NCBI GenBank assembly: GCA_030019415.1
Contig: JASEEX010000019.1
Span: 1-36,790, forward strand
Source: Thermodesulfovibrionales bacterium
GTDB taxonomy: Bacteria; Nitrospirota; Thermodesulfovibrionia; Thermodesulfovibrionales; SM23-35
Length of the DNA stretch: 36,790 nt
Reading direction: 5' to 3'
The notes below the pieces were generated by a model, which was not told the DNA's origin, searched no databases, and saw only the letters and a list, made by a program, of their open reading frames with translations. Numbering within the stretch: the first letter of the stretch is position 1; each line of letters opens with the position of its first letter. Of the stretch, positions 1 through 6,680 are shown piece after piece. Position numbers and translations under genes: made by a program.

Positions 1-12
1 CAAAACTGTAAC

Positions 13-1326
13 TTAAAAATTGCAATTTTTTGTCTTGACAAATGGGTCCACCTTAGCCTTCACCTTTAAATCAAATCTTTTACCTGGCAGAAACCAAAAT
101 AAATCAACTGTCTTAGCCATATCTTGAGCTGGCATGAGGGTCGAGGTGCTTTGAAGCTTCTTCCAGCTATCTTCTCCTAATATTTCTTCATATTCTTTTA
201 TTGCTATTTTTTGCCCTTCTTTCCCGATGAGGTCTTTAGACATCATGGCTTTGAAAAATTTAAAAACCATCATTTCAGGATGGGCCTCTGCAATTCTACG
301 CGCTTGCAACTCCGTATCTTCCGGGGAAAATACATCAACGCCTTTCAGTTTTAAATATTTTTGTGCTACTTTTTTGCCTTCATCTTTAAGTATTTGCCTG
401 TCATCTTGCTTTTTCCAGTAATTCTTTTTCCCTATTTTTTTTGAAGCATGTTCCAAATATGTTCTGACTTCTTTGTGGTCAAAGAGATCAGGCTTGGGTA
501 AAATGTTAGCAATAGGGCTACCTACTATAAGATTTGTTACGTCCTTACCAATAGCTTCATTAAGGATGCTCGACAGTTTTTCCTTGATTTCATCCGTTGT
601 CGGAATCTCAAAATTATCTATTGCTGAACAGACATAAATTGTGGCATTTCCATAAAATACCAATGGGCTCCAGCCCTTTGCTGAAAAACTTTCAACCGCC
701 GCTCTATGTAGAAAGATGGTAGATACCCCTCTAATATTTACATGATGATAAGCAAATTTTAGGTGATTAGCTAAGAAACTCCTTTCTATAGATGTTAAAC
801 CTCCAAAGACTCCCTGAGCTGAGCAGAAATTATCCACAACATCAACAATATCTGCTAAAGTCTTCCATCTATCAGTACCCTTCAGAATAGCTGCCACAAT
901 TTTTGCATCGGTTCTTTCATGTCTCATATGAAGGTTAATACAGTTTTCGATGACCTTAATGATCTTTTCATCGAGACCTATGAATCCTAAGGAATTGCTT
1001 AGCAAAGGTACAATCTCCCTCGTTAACTTAGGGTCAATATCTGATATAAAACCACTCTTGCCTAAGATATAACCTTGCCATTCTTTTCTCTCTTTACCTA
1101 TGTCATGTGCTATTACAGAAGCAAGAAGAACCTTTTCTTCATCTTCTAACAGGTTAAAATGTTGTGGTTTTCTTAAAATTGGAAGAAGCTGGATAATAGC
1201 ATCAAGTTCTACCATCGAATGTTCAAAAAGGCTCTGCTCAAATTCCCTCCTTTTTGCAGTTAGTCTTTTCCAGTTTCTGTTAATCATCCAGATAGCAGCA
1301 TTTTCTTTTATTTTTTCAAACTCCAT
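13..1326 (-). CDS. cas10d: Type I-D CRISPR Cas10d (Csc3), N-terminal HD half, probably truncated
   Basis: Large-subunit protein of a type I-D CRISPR effector. In this subtype the HD nuclease that cuts target DNA sits in Cas10d rather than in Cas3. The 437-residue product has an HD-type domain: FEHSMVE near residue 36, AHDIGKE with H74-D75, and NLHMRHE further on. It is followed by the stretch HVNIRGVSTIFLHRA that I associate with Csc3. The start is ATG at 1326 with GGAGG four bases upstream. Family members are usually about twice this length, so the Palm-like C-terminal half is missing. The last conserved-looking piece is FWFLPGKRFDLK, and the stop lies in an A/T palindrome at the window edge. 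Upstream on the same strand lie cas3 relics and cas6, the expected companions. I infer a decayed effector. The HD domain could still fold, but interference seems unlikely. Family call rests on remembered motifs. Confidence 0.8.
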   Translation of the reverse strand: MEFEKIKENAAIWMINRNWKRLTAKRREFEQSLFEHSMVELDAIIQLLPILRKPQHFNLLEDEEKVLLASVIAHDIGKERKEWQGYILGKSGFISDIDPKLTREIVPLLSNSLGFIGLDEKIIKVIENCINLHMRHERTDAKIVAAILKGTDRWKTLADIVDVVDNFCSAQGVFGGLTSIERSFLANHLKFAYHHVNIRGVSTIFLHRAAVESFSAKGWSPLVFYGNATIYVCSAIDNFEIPTTDEIKEKLSSILNEAIGKDVTNLIVGSPIANILPKPDLFDHKEVRTYLEHASKKIGKKNYWKKQDDRQILKDEGKKVAQKYLKLKGVDVFSPEDTELQARRIAEAHPEMMVFKFFKAMMSKDLIGKEGQKIAIKEYEEILGEDSWKKLQSTSTLMPAQDMAKTVDLFWFLPGKRFDLKVKAKVDPFVKTKNCNF

Positions 1327-1352
1327 AAATCCTCCAAATATTTGTCAGTGCA

Positions 1353-1472
1353 TTAGTTGGATACTGCCTCGCTTTTTACGCTCCCTGTTGGTGCTCTTAG
1401 GATCACAGATTCGCCTCTTGAAAGTGCCTCAAAAGTTGCTATCTGATGGGGATAGGGATCATGGCCTGTGAG
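1353..1472 (-). pseudogene. cas3 helicase relic 1 (N-terminus to Walker A, broken)
   Basis: The minus strand translates to LTGHDPYPHQIATFEALSRG followed by ESVILRAPTGSVKSEAVSN and a stop. This looks like the first 40 residues of a Cas3-type SF2 helicase: the PY-HQ Q-motif-like segment, then motif I (APTGSGKSEA). The Walker A glycine before the lysine is replaced by valine, and the frame stops at once, 27 bases before the cas10d ATG. The frame is open upstream to 1631, through an unrecognised stretch that includes RKEYRKRLKLLQKFPFLAGS. Unlike relics 2 and 3, this copy has no repeat inserted between the Q-like motif and Walker A. Position just upstream of cas10d fits the cas3-cas10d order of type I-D loci. 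Confidence 0.7.
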
Positions 1473-1606
1473 GTTTTTGAATCGTATGAATAAAACCCCT
1501 TTAATGGTGAATGCATTCCCCATTCTACTTCCTGCAAGGAAAGGAAACTTTTGTAACAGCTTTAATCGTTTTCGATACTCTTTTCTGTCAGAATCGGATG
1601 GAATTT

Positions 1607-1664
1607 TAGGGACACATCCCTTATTTCTTGCTTAACCAAGCAGAAATTATGGGATGTGTCCCTA
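1607..1664. repeat. Palindromic element, perfect 14-bp inverted ends
   Basis: TAGGGACACATCCC at 1607-1620 is exactly repeated in inverse at 1651-1664, with about 30 bases between. The shape is that of a REP-like or miniature palindromic element. It separates the open frame of relic 1 from a short ORF at 1662-1754 and supplies that ORF's stop codon, so it probably inserted into a formerly longer gene. Confidence 0.7.
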
Positions 1665-1754
1665 TTTACTTGGTTCTTTGACGAGGGTATCTAAATCATC
1701 TTTCCCATATTTATTTCTCTGCCATCTTCCTATTTCTCTTATTGCAGAAAGCAT
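1662..1754 (-). pseudogene. 5' gene fragment, possibly Cas8-like (Csh1/TM1802 type)
   Basis: ATG at 1754 with GGAGG at 1759-1763 opens a 30-residue frame that reads MLSAIREIGRWQRNKYGKDD and then LDTLVKEPSK before a stop supplied by the palindromic element at 1607-1664. The opening M-L-x-A-I-x-E-I-G and the D-x-L-V-x-x-P pattern remind me of the first residues of Cas8b/Csh1/TM1802-type CRISPR proteins. That is a weak, memory-based resemblance over a very short stretch. A good ribosome binding site and a promoter-like pair upstream (1867-1895) say it was once the start of a real gene. It could be any interrupted ORF. Confidence 0.35.
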
Positions 1755-1866
1755 AATGCCTCCGTTATAAACAATCTAAATCCATCCTTATCCTGCCTGA
1801 CAAACCTCGGGCCGATTCTTAGGTTCATGTTCATTCATCCCCCCATGTCCATGAAACCTCAAGCCT

Positions 1867-1895
1867 ATTTTATATAGATTTCACCGAAAGGTAAA
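1867..1895 (-). promoter_or_regulatory. Candidate sigma70-type promoter for the decayed cas region
   Basis: On the minus strand TTTACC (1890-1895) and TAAAAT (1867-1872) are separated by exactly 17 bases, a good match to a -35/-10 pair. It points at the ORF fragment starting at 1754. The rest of the gene-free stretch 1327-2174 holds two cas3 relics, two palindromic elements and A/T-rich sequence with no further gene I can support. Confidence 0.4.
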
Positions 1896-1988
1896 GGGAG
1901 ATTATGCCCTAAAAATGCAGATTTATAGAGATTTATAAGCTATTGTTAAACCGAGAAATTTTAGCATAAAAGGTGATTTCAACACACC

Positions 1989-2057
1989 TCACAATAAAAA
2001 ATGGAGCAACGCCTCGCTTTTCCCGCTCCCTGTTGGTACACGGAGGATAACAGATTC
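1989..2057 (-). pseudogene. cas3 helicase relic 2 (Walker A segment only)
   Basis: The minus strand reads ESVILRVPTGSGKSEALLHF, then LL and a stop. This is the motif I segment of the same helicase as relic 1, here with an intact Walker A (GSGKS). It begins exactly at the edge of a REP-like repeat (2058-2113) and has lost everything on both sides. A relic of 23 codons cannot be functional. Confidence 0.6.
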
Positions 2058-2113
2058 TCCCCCCACCCTGACCCTCTCCTCTACGAGCCATGGCCGCAAG
2101 GGGAGAGGGAGGG
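2058..2113. repeat. REP-like CCCTCTCC/GGAGAGGG palindrome
   Basis: C-rich run containing ACCCTGACCCTCTCC is followed by GGGGAGAGGGAGGG after a spacer, forming an imperfect hairpin. The same kind of element sits at 2891-2930 inside cas3 relic 3 at the matching position of the reading frame, and a relative is inside hemH (10816-10868). Confidence 0.65.
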
Positions 2114-2134
2114 TATATGTTTTATATATACTAA

Positions 2135-2156
2135 GCTACTTTAGCTACAAAGTAGC
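2135..2156. other. Hairpin after the DUF2283 gene
   Basis: GCTACTTT (2135-2142) pairs perfectly with AAAGTAGC (2149-2156) around a 6-base loop, 19 bases beyond the end of the DUF2283 gene. No U-tract follows on the minus strand, so it is at best a weak terminator or an mRNA 3' end stabiliser. Confidence 0.4.
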
Positions 2157-2174
2157 ATAAAACAGACAAAATAT

Positions 2175-2396
2175 CTAACCCTTACCTTTAGCATGAAGAA
2201 TTGTGAGGCCGACAAGCTCTTTGTCATGGTAATGATAAATAACATCGTCTTCCATTTCGCTGTCATTGGCTTGCTGAGGCTTTCTAAAGCTTATATAAAG
2301 CACATCTGCTTCCTCATCATAATCAACCCATACACGCTTAGAAGGCATCCTTAGTAAATACGGAATTGAATCTAAAATGTCCTTCACTTTTTCCAT
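2175..2396 (-). CDS. DUF2283 family protein, putative antitoxin-side partner
   Basis: 73-residue protein with the hallmark DUF2283 core VDYDEEADVLYISFRKP followed by the short strand pattern ending LVGLTILHA. The family is small, cytoplasmic and of unknown biochemistry, and often lies next to small nuclease-like toxins. Start ATG at 2396 is preceded by AAGGTGA. It overlaps the upstream toxin-like gene by 13 bases, so the two are translationally coupled. The pair sits in the middle of cas3 relics. Function as an antitoxin is inferred from the neighbour only. Confidence 0.75.
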   Translation of the reverse strand: MEKVKDILDSIPYLLRMPSKRVWVDYDEEADVLYISFRKPQQANDSEMEDDVIYHYHDKELVGLTILHAKGKG

Positions 2397-2701
2397 AATT
2401 CACCTTTCTTTAAGATTTTCTCAGGTTTTGAGGTCATAAATGCTGTTATTATAAAGCCATCACTTTCTTGCTCCTTATATATTACAATAACATCTTTTTC
2501 AGAAATAACTGTCTTTCTATAATGTTTTACAGCTATAAACTCGTTCGCCCCTCTATGAACGATAGCATCAGGGTCTTCTATACATTCAAAAACCATATCC
2601 TGGTTTCCTGCCATATAATCATGAGCTTCAACGATATGTGCCCAACGTTCGGCTGTCAGTCTTATCACTTTATCATTCTTTGAAATCACAGTTCCAATCA
2701 T
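2384..2701 (-). CDS. Small BECR/RelE-fold nuclease-like protein, putative toxin
   Basis: 105-residue protein with RLTAERWAHIVEAHDYM at the N-terminus, a central EFIAVKHYRKT strand and the C-terminal FIITAFMTSKPEKILKKG. This layout (TxERWxHI...H, then a Y/K strand, then AFxTSK) matches small barnase/ColicinE5/RelE-like phage- and plasmid-borne RNase domains in general build. I cannot name the exact family. Start ATG at 2701 has only a weak ribosome site. A 14-bp-arm inverted repeat (2724-2760) 22 bases upstream is a likely operator. Downstream DUF2283 overlaps by 13 bases. Toxin role is inference from fold pattern, size and coupling. Confidence 0.55.
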   Translation of the reverse strand: MIGTVISKNDKVIRLTAERWAHIVEAHDYMAGNQDMVFECIEDPDAIVHRGANEFIAVKHYRKTVISEKDVIVIYKEQESDGFIITAFMTSKPEKILKKGELWKK

Positions 2702-2723
2702 TCTCGTTTATCCAATCGTTTTA

Positions 2724-2760
2724 CCTAAAGGTATGATACGGATTTTATCATACTTTTAGG
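2724..2760. promoter_or_regulatory. Inverted repeat upstream of the toxin-antitoxin pair
   Basis: CCTAAAGGTATGAT (2724-2737) and ATCATACTTTTAGG (2747-2760) pair at 13 of 14 positions around a 9-base centre. Its place just before the toxin-like ATG suggests an operator for autoregulation. A terminator for the relic that ends here is the alternative, but no U-tract is present. Confidence 0.5.
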
Positions 2761-3009
2761 TTTTTCTGATGTTACCATTGGAAGAGAATAGATCATCCTT
2801 TTGGGGTGAGATTTTCCTTTAAAATCTATGAATAGCACAAATACTACCTCACTCTTCTCACTCCCTGTCAGTGCTCTGAGATAATGGAATTCCCCCCTCA
2901 CCCTTGCCCTCTCCCCCTGTGGGAGAGGGTATCTGAGTTTTGCCAGTGACTCATAGGTTACCGTCTGGTGGGGATAAGGCTCATGGCCTGTAAGGTCTTT
3001 GGATTGCAT
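2725..3009 (-). pseudogene. cas3 helicase relic 3 (N-terminus, motif I and Ia) with in-frame repeat insertion
   Basis: Still open for 94 codons, but its content is a damaged Cas3 N-terminus. It starts MQSKDLTGHEPYPHQTVTYE, then has an in-frame REP-derived insert (YPLPQGERARVRG), then a broken Walker A (RALTGSEKSE), VFVLFIDFKGKSHPKRMIYS and LPM. The K-R-M-I-Y-S-L-P-M run is typical of motif Ia in Cas3 proteins. The frame ends at once afterwards, whereas a Cas3 should be about 700 residues. The ATG at 3009 is plausibly the original cas3 start, 18 bases after the hicB stop. No function expected. Confidence 0.7.
2891..2930. repeat. REP-like element inside cas3 relic 3
   Basis: CCCCTCACCCTTGCCCTCTC followed by GGGAGAGGG forms the common REP hairpin. 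It is inserted between the ESLA and VILRAPTG segments of the helicase frame, the same junction at which relic 2 begins. Confidence 0.65.
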
Positions 3010-3027
3010 AAATAGAACAAAGTGATA

Positions 3028-3273
3028 TTAAACAGTTACTACTTCTTGCTCGTTCTGAATGATGATTTTCGGGTTTGGATTTTTCGGAGGAACAGGCAGC
3101 CCATTTTCTTTTAATAGATTAATATGTTCTTTCATACCCCACTTTGCTTTATAAATGCAATCCTCAACGGAGTGTCCTATACCAGTAAATCCTTCTAACT
3201 CTGGAGAATAAAATCCAAAGTAGTCTGGATCTGCTGTAGCCTCAATTACCAATGAGTATTCTAATTCAATCAT
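3028..3273 (-). CDS. HicB-family antitoxin-like protein without adjacent HicA
   Basis: 81-residue protein of the HicB partial RNase H-like fold: EYSLVIEATADPDYFGFYSP, then ELEGFTGIGHSVEDCI and the helix EHINLLKENGLPVPPKNP. These are the standard substrate-like strand, the D/E-x-E-G-x-x-T-x-G turn and the G-x-P-x-P tail. I place the start at ATG 3273 because GGGAGGG lies four bases upstream; the longer frame from 3306 would overlap cas6. No C-terminal DNA-binding domain is visible. There is no hicA on either side, so it is an orphan antitoxin or a stand-alone HicB-like protein. It lies between cas6 and the cas3 relic. Confidence 0.75.
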   Translation of the reverse strand: MIELEYSLVIEATADPDYFGFYSPELEGFTGIGHSVEDCIYKAKWGMKEHINLLKENGLPVPPKNPNPKIIIQNEQEVVTV

Positions 3274-3290
3274 TTTTCCCTCCCAGTTTT

Positions 3291-4250
3291 TTAATACCTG
3301 TACCACCCGTTCCCGAAGACTGCATCTTCTCCCACGTGGACATATTCTCCCAAAACTATTAATGGCAGGAATTCTGTTAAGGCTCCTTCGAAGGTAATTT
3401 TTCCCATAAACCCACTCTGGTCGTGCTGAATGGGCTGAGTCTTTCTTTTGCGTTTTATATCAATCCATCTGAGATTTACTTCTCTTGTCTTTATTGCCAT
3501 TGCCTTTTCTGCTATGCCTTTGAAATCCACATTAATTGGGCCACCACAGTAGGTAGCTGAGAGGGCATTAATTCTATCCCTCAATCTCCTGATGAAATGG
3601 TGGAATTCGGGGATCCTCACGACCTCACTTTTGCCTTTCTCACCAGTAGGGTTGTATTTGATTCTCGTTGGCGTAAGAAAATGGAGTGTTATCCTATGCT
3701 GGTTTATTTTCTTTGCATATTCAATAAGTTCACTTCCTGTTATGAGTTTGTGAATGTTTTTGACCGTATTTGATTCAGAATCATAGATGGATTCCGAAAT
3801 GCCATTTTTGATAATGCTTATATTTCTCAGAATAAATCTTCCCCTGTTTAGCCCGATCCCAACTTTTCCGAGTTCGATAATTGGAACTATCACATAAGGG
3901 AGGTAGTTTATTCTATCTCCAACCAGAACCATTTCAAACGAAATAGGCATATTAGATGAATACTCTATTTCTTCTTCGAGAGGTGGTTTCAAGATATAGC
4001 CACGGGGTACATTCTGCAGTCTTCTTGCTGGATTGATACCGACGGGATTGAATATGAGTATATAAGCACATTTCTCTTTCAGGATGCACGAATCGCAGCT
4101 AATTCCTTTATTCATTGAGCAAACGAGCCTTCTTAATGATGAGCCGAATGCCCCCCTTAGAACAGTGCCTTTGTTGAACTCTGGCATACGTATTATTGTC
4201 TCAGGGATAAGAGTGAACCTGTAATGGGCAAGTCTGAAGGCTTCGAGCAT
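3291..4250 (-). CDS. cas6: Cas6 CRISPR pre-crRNA endoribonuclease
   Basis: RAMP-fold endoribonuclease that cuts CRISPR repeat RNA into crRNA units. The 319-residue protein has the N-terminal MPEFNKGTVLRGAFGSSLRR, a four-cysteine cluster (CDSCILKEKC, plus an upstream C), LTPTRIKYN in the middle and a glycine-rich C-terminus (FEGALTEFLPLIVLG, then GEDAVFGNGWYRY). These fit the PF10040-type Cas6 with a C-terminal G-rich loop. I choose ATG 4250, which starts MLEAFRLAHYRF; the frame opens 14 codons earlier but that part looks non-coding. A TATAAT at 4261-4266 lies only ten bases before this ATG with no ribosome site. The gene looks intact although its cas3 and cas10d neighbours are broken. It may serve a CRISPR array elsewhere. 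Confidence 0.85.
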   Translation of the reverse strand: MLEAFRLAHYRFTLIPETIIRMPEFNKGTVLRGAFGSSLRRLVCSMNKGISCDSCILKEKCAYILIFNPVGINPARRLQNVPRGYILKPPLEEEIEYSSNMPISFEMVLVGDRINYLPYVIVPIIELGKVGIGLNRGRFILRNISIIKNGISESIYDSESNTVKNIHKLITGSELIEYAKKINQHRITLHFLTPTRIKYNPTGEKGKSEVVRIPEFHHFIRRLRDRINALSATYCGGPINVDFKGIAEKAMAIKTREVNLRWIDIKRKRKTQPIQHDQSGFMGKITFEGALTEFLPLIVLGEYVHVGEDAVFGNGWYRY

Positions 4251-4260
4251 AGCTATAAAG

Positions 4261-4266
4261 ATTATA
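4261..4266 (-). promoter_or_regulatory. -10 box close to the cas6 start
   Basis: TATAAT on the minus strand ends ten bases before the chosen cas6 ATG (4250). A transcript from it would have a leader of only a few bases. No good -35 match is seen 16-18 bases upstream. Confidence 0.45.
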
Positions 4267-4299
4267 CACCAGCAAGAATGGGGAGTCATCAAATTTTAT

Positions 4300-4328
4300 T
4301 TGACAAACCTTAATATGCATGATAACTT
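4300..4328 (+). promoter_or_regulatory. Promoter of the small lysine-rich ORF
   Basis: Perfect -35 TTGACA (4300-4305), 17-base spacer, then a weak -10 TAACTT (4323-4328). It points at the 24-codon ORF at 4364, which has a strong Shine-Dalgarno. Confidence 0.5.
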
Positions 4329-4363
4329 AATTCAAAAAATCTGAATAAAAGGAGGTATGATTT

Positions 4364-4438
4364 ATGCCTTGCAAACCAGGACACAAAGAAGCTATTACTA
4401 AAAAGATTGCTAAAAAACCGGCTAAAAAGAAGAAGTAA
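4364..4438 (+). CDS. Tiny lysine-rich basic peptide (24 residues)
   Basis: Short ORF reading MPCKPGHKEAITKKIAKKPA then KKKK. AAAAGGAGG (ending 4355) lies eight bases before the ATG, the best ribosome site in this part of the window, and a TTGACA promoter element lies further upstream. Nine or more of 24 residues are lysine and there is a single cysteine. The tail resembles the AKKPAKK repeats of histone-like nucleic-acid-binding tails. It ends two bases from the convergent ilvN stop. I do not recognise a family. It may be a real nucleic-acid-binding or ribosome-associated microprotein. The expression signals, not homology, support it. Confidence 0.55.
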   Translation: MPCKPGHKEAITKKIAKKPAKKKK

Positions 4439-4440
4439 AG

Positions 4441-4926
4441 TTATTTTTTAACGCCTTCTCGAGCAATCGCAATTTTGCCAGTCCTTACAAACTCCTTTAT
4501 GCCCATGGGCTTGAGGAGTTCGATAATTGCCTCTATTTTCTTTTCGTCACCTGTAACCTCTATCGTATATGTATTCTGACTCGAATCCACAATCCTTCCC
4601 CTGAATATCTCCGCAAGCCTCAGAACCTCTGCCTTTTCTTCCTGTTTGGGAGCAACCTTTATCAGCACCATCTCCCTTTCGACATGGTCAAACTCTGTCA
4701 TGTCAACTACCTTTATAACATCTATAAGTTTGTTGAGTTGTTTTGTTATCTGTTCTATTATCTGGTCATCACCGCTTGTAACTATGGTCATAATTGATAT
4801 CTGTGGGTCTATCGTCTCTCCGACAGAAAGGCTCTCTATGTTATAACCCCTGCCACTGAATAGACCTGCAATCCTTGAAAGAACCCCGAATTTATTTTCA
4901 ACAAGAAGTGAGATCGTATGACGCAT
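4441..4926 (-). CDS. ilvN: Acetolactate synthase small (regulatory) subunit
   Basis: Regulatory subunit of acetohydroxyacid synthase, the first common enzyme of valine, leucine and isoleucine synthesis. It binds the catalytic IlvB dimer and confers valine feedback. Residues 1-75 form an ACT domain starting [20 protein letters not shown] with the [16 protein letters not shown] helix-strand. The C-terminal half (REMVLIKV to the end) is the ALS_ss_C domain. Length 161 is typical. Its ATG follows the ilvB TAG directly (TAGATG), so translation is coupled and subunit ratio controlled. Last gene of the ilvDBN run. Confidence 0.95.
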   Translation of the reverse strand: MRHTISLLVENKFGVLSRIAGLFSGRGYNIESLSVGETIDPQISIMTIVTSGDDQIIEQITKQLNKLIDVIKVVDMTEFDHVEREMVLIKVAPKQEEKAEVLRLAEIFRGRIVDSSQNTYTIEVTGDEKKIEAIIELLKPMGIKEFVRTGKIAIAREGVKK

Positions 4927-6663
4927 CTATTTCACTGCCTTCAGCTTCTTTTCAGCCTTCTTTTCTGCCTCTTCAAATAGCATATGGTCAATCGGTGCAC
5001 CTGCAGGCACCATTGGATAGACCTTTTCTTTCCAGTCAACAATGAAGTCCATAAACACTGTCTTCTTTATTTTAAAGGCCTCTTTAAGAACAGGCTCAAC
5101 CTCACTCGGTTTTATTGCCCTTAAGCCAACAGCTCCATAAGCCTCTGCTACTTTAGCAAAATCGGGGACAACATCAGAATGAAGATGACTATATGAATAC
5201 CTTTCATTAAAGAAAAGCTCCTGCCACTGCCTGACCATGCCAAGATAGTGGTTGTTGAGTATAGCGACCTTTACAGGCAGTTTATTAACAACAGCCGTTG
5301 CAAGCTCCTGAATATTCATCTGTATACTCCCATCACCTGCTATATCAATCACGAGCTTGTTAGGATGTGCAAGCTGTGCACCGATTGCAGCAGGAAAACC
5401 ATAACCCATTGTCCCTAATCCACCCGATGTCAGGAGGGTTCTCGGTTTATCAAATTTATAGAACTGGGCTGTCCACATCTGGTTCTGGCCCACCTCAGTT
5501 GTAATGATTGCATCCCCTTTTGTTAGTTCATAAATCTTTTCAACAACAAACTGGGGCTTGATTACCTCATTGCTGAAAGTATATGTCAATGGCCTTTCCT
5601 TTCTCCACTCATCTACCTGTCTCGACCATGCCTTGCGAACCTCGCCCCACTGCTCTTTCACATCTTCTTCCAGGATTTTGTTTAAAACTGTAAGAACCCT
5701 CTTTACATCGCCTACTATCGGTATATCTACACGCACATTCTTTTTGATTGAAGTTGGATCAATATCTATATGGATTATCTTTGCATTGGGTGCAAAGGCA
5801 TCAATCTTACCTGTAACCCTGTCATCAAATCTCACACCTATTGCAATCAGCAAGTCAGACTCCTGTACCGCCCTGTTCGCATAATAGGTTCCATGCATTC
5901 CGAGCATGCCGAGGGAAAGGTTATGTGTTCCTGGAAATGAACCGAGGCCCATCAGAGTCATTGTTACAGGAATTTCTGTATGCTCTGCGAGCTCTCTGAG
6001 TTCCTTAGAACCACCAGAGAGTATTACACCGCCGCCAGCCATGATAACCGCCTTCTTTAATTTTGCAATCAGGTGAGCTGCCTTAACTATCATCCACCTG
6101 TTACCCTCATAAGTTGGGTTATAGCTCCTTATATCTATCTCTGGCCATGTAAACTCTGTCTTTGATGCAGTCACATCCCTTGGAAGGTCTATTAGGACCG
6201 GGCCAGGCCTTCCAGACATGGCAATATAGAATGCCTCTCTTACAATCCTCGACAGTTCTTTTACGTCCTTTACAAGGTAATTATATTTTGTGCAAGGTCT
6301 TGAGATACCGACTATGTCAGCCTCCTGGAAGGCGTCATTACCTATAAGGGGCGTTGGTACCTGGCCTGAGAAGACAACAATAGGAATAGAGTCCATAAAT
6401 GCGGTGGCAATACCAGTTACTGTGTTTGTTGCACCAGGACCTGAAGTCACGAGCGCAACTCCTGCTTTCCCTGTTGACCTTGCATACCCATCAGATGCGT
6501 GTACCGCACCTTGCTCATGCCTGGTGAGTATAAGCTGGATATCCTTGTTGTCATAGAGAAGGTCAAAGATAGCAAGAACAACACCCCCCGGATAACCGAA
6601 GATGTATTTTACTCCCTCTCTCTTGAGAGACTCTAAAAAGATTTCAGCACCTGTTATTTTCAT
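4927..6663 (-). CDS. ilvB: Acetolactate synthase large (catalytic) subunit
   Basis: Thiamine-diphosphate enzyme joining two pyruvates to acetolactate, or pyruvate and 2-ketobutyrate to acetohydroxybutyrate. Seen: ThDP-activating glutamate in [17 protein letters not shown] (E50), the [11 protein letters not shown] segment, the FAD/central domain, and the C-terminal ThDP motif GDGSIQMN ending at [14 protein letters not shown] use ATG 6663 (starts [17 protein letters not shown], 578 residues) because AGGTGGA precedes it; the longer frame runs back into ilvD. It starts 17 bases after the ilvD stop and is coupled to ilvN. Confidence 0.96.
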   Translation of the reverse strand: MKITGAEIFLESLKREGVKYIFGYPGGVVLAIFDLLYDNKDIQLILTRHEQGAVHASDGYARSTGKAGVALVTSGPGATNTVTGIATAFMDSIPIVVFSGQVPTPLIGNDAFQEADIVGISRPCTKYNYLVKDVKELSRIVREAFYIAMSGRPGPVLIDLPRDVTASKTEFTWPEIDIRSYNPTYEGNRWMIVKAAHLIAKLKKAVIMAGGGVILSGGSKELRELAEHTEIPVTMTLMGLGSFPGTHNLSLGMLGMHGTYYANRAVQESDLLIAIGVRFDDRVTGKIDAFAPNAKIIHIDIDPTSIKKNVRVDIPIVGDVKRVLTVLNKILEEDVKEQWGEVRKAWSRQVDEWRKERPLTYTFSNEVIKPQFVVEKIYELTKGDAIITTEVGQNQMWTAQFYKFDKPRTLLTSGGLGTMGYGFPAAIGAQLAHPNKLVIDIAGDGSIQMNIQELATAVVNKLPVKVAILNNHYLGMVRQWQELFFNERYSYSHLHSDVVPDFAKVAEAYGAVGLRAIKPSEVEPVLKEAFKIKKTVFMDFIVDWKEKVYPMVPAGAPIDHMLFEEAEKKAEKKLKAVK

Positions 6664-6680
6664 AAAGTTCCACCTAATTT

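Noticed and set aside
1472-1631. Open minus-strand frame (RKEYRKRLKLLQKF...) as a REP-associated transposase remnant
   Set aside because: It lies next to a REP-like palindrome, but I see no HUH or catalytic tyrosine motif in the short stretch, so I leave it unnamed.
2725-3009. A 94-codon open frame as a real gene
   Set aside because: It is a cas3 N-terminus with a broken Walker A and a translated REP element, and ends straight after motif Ia.
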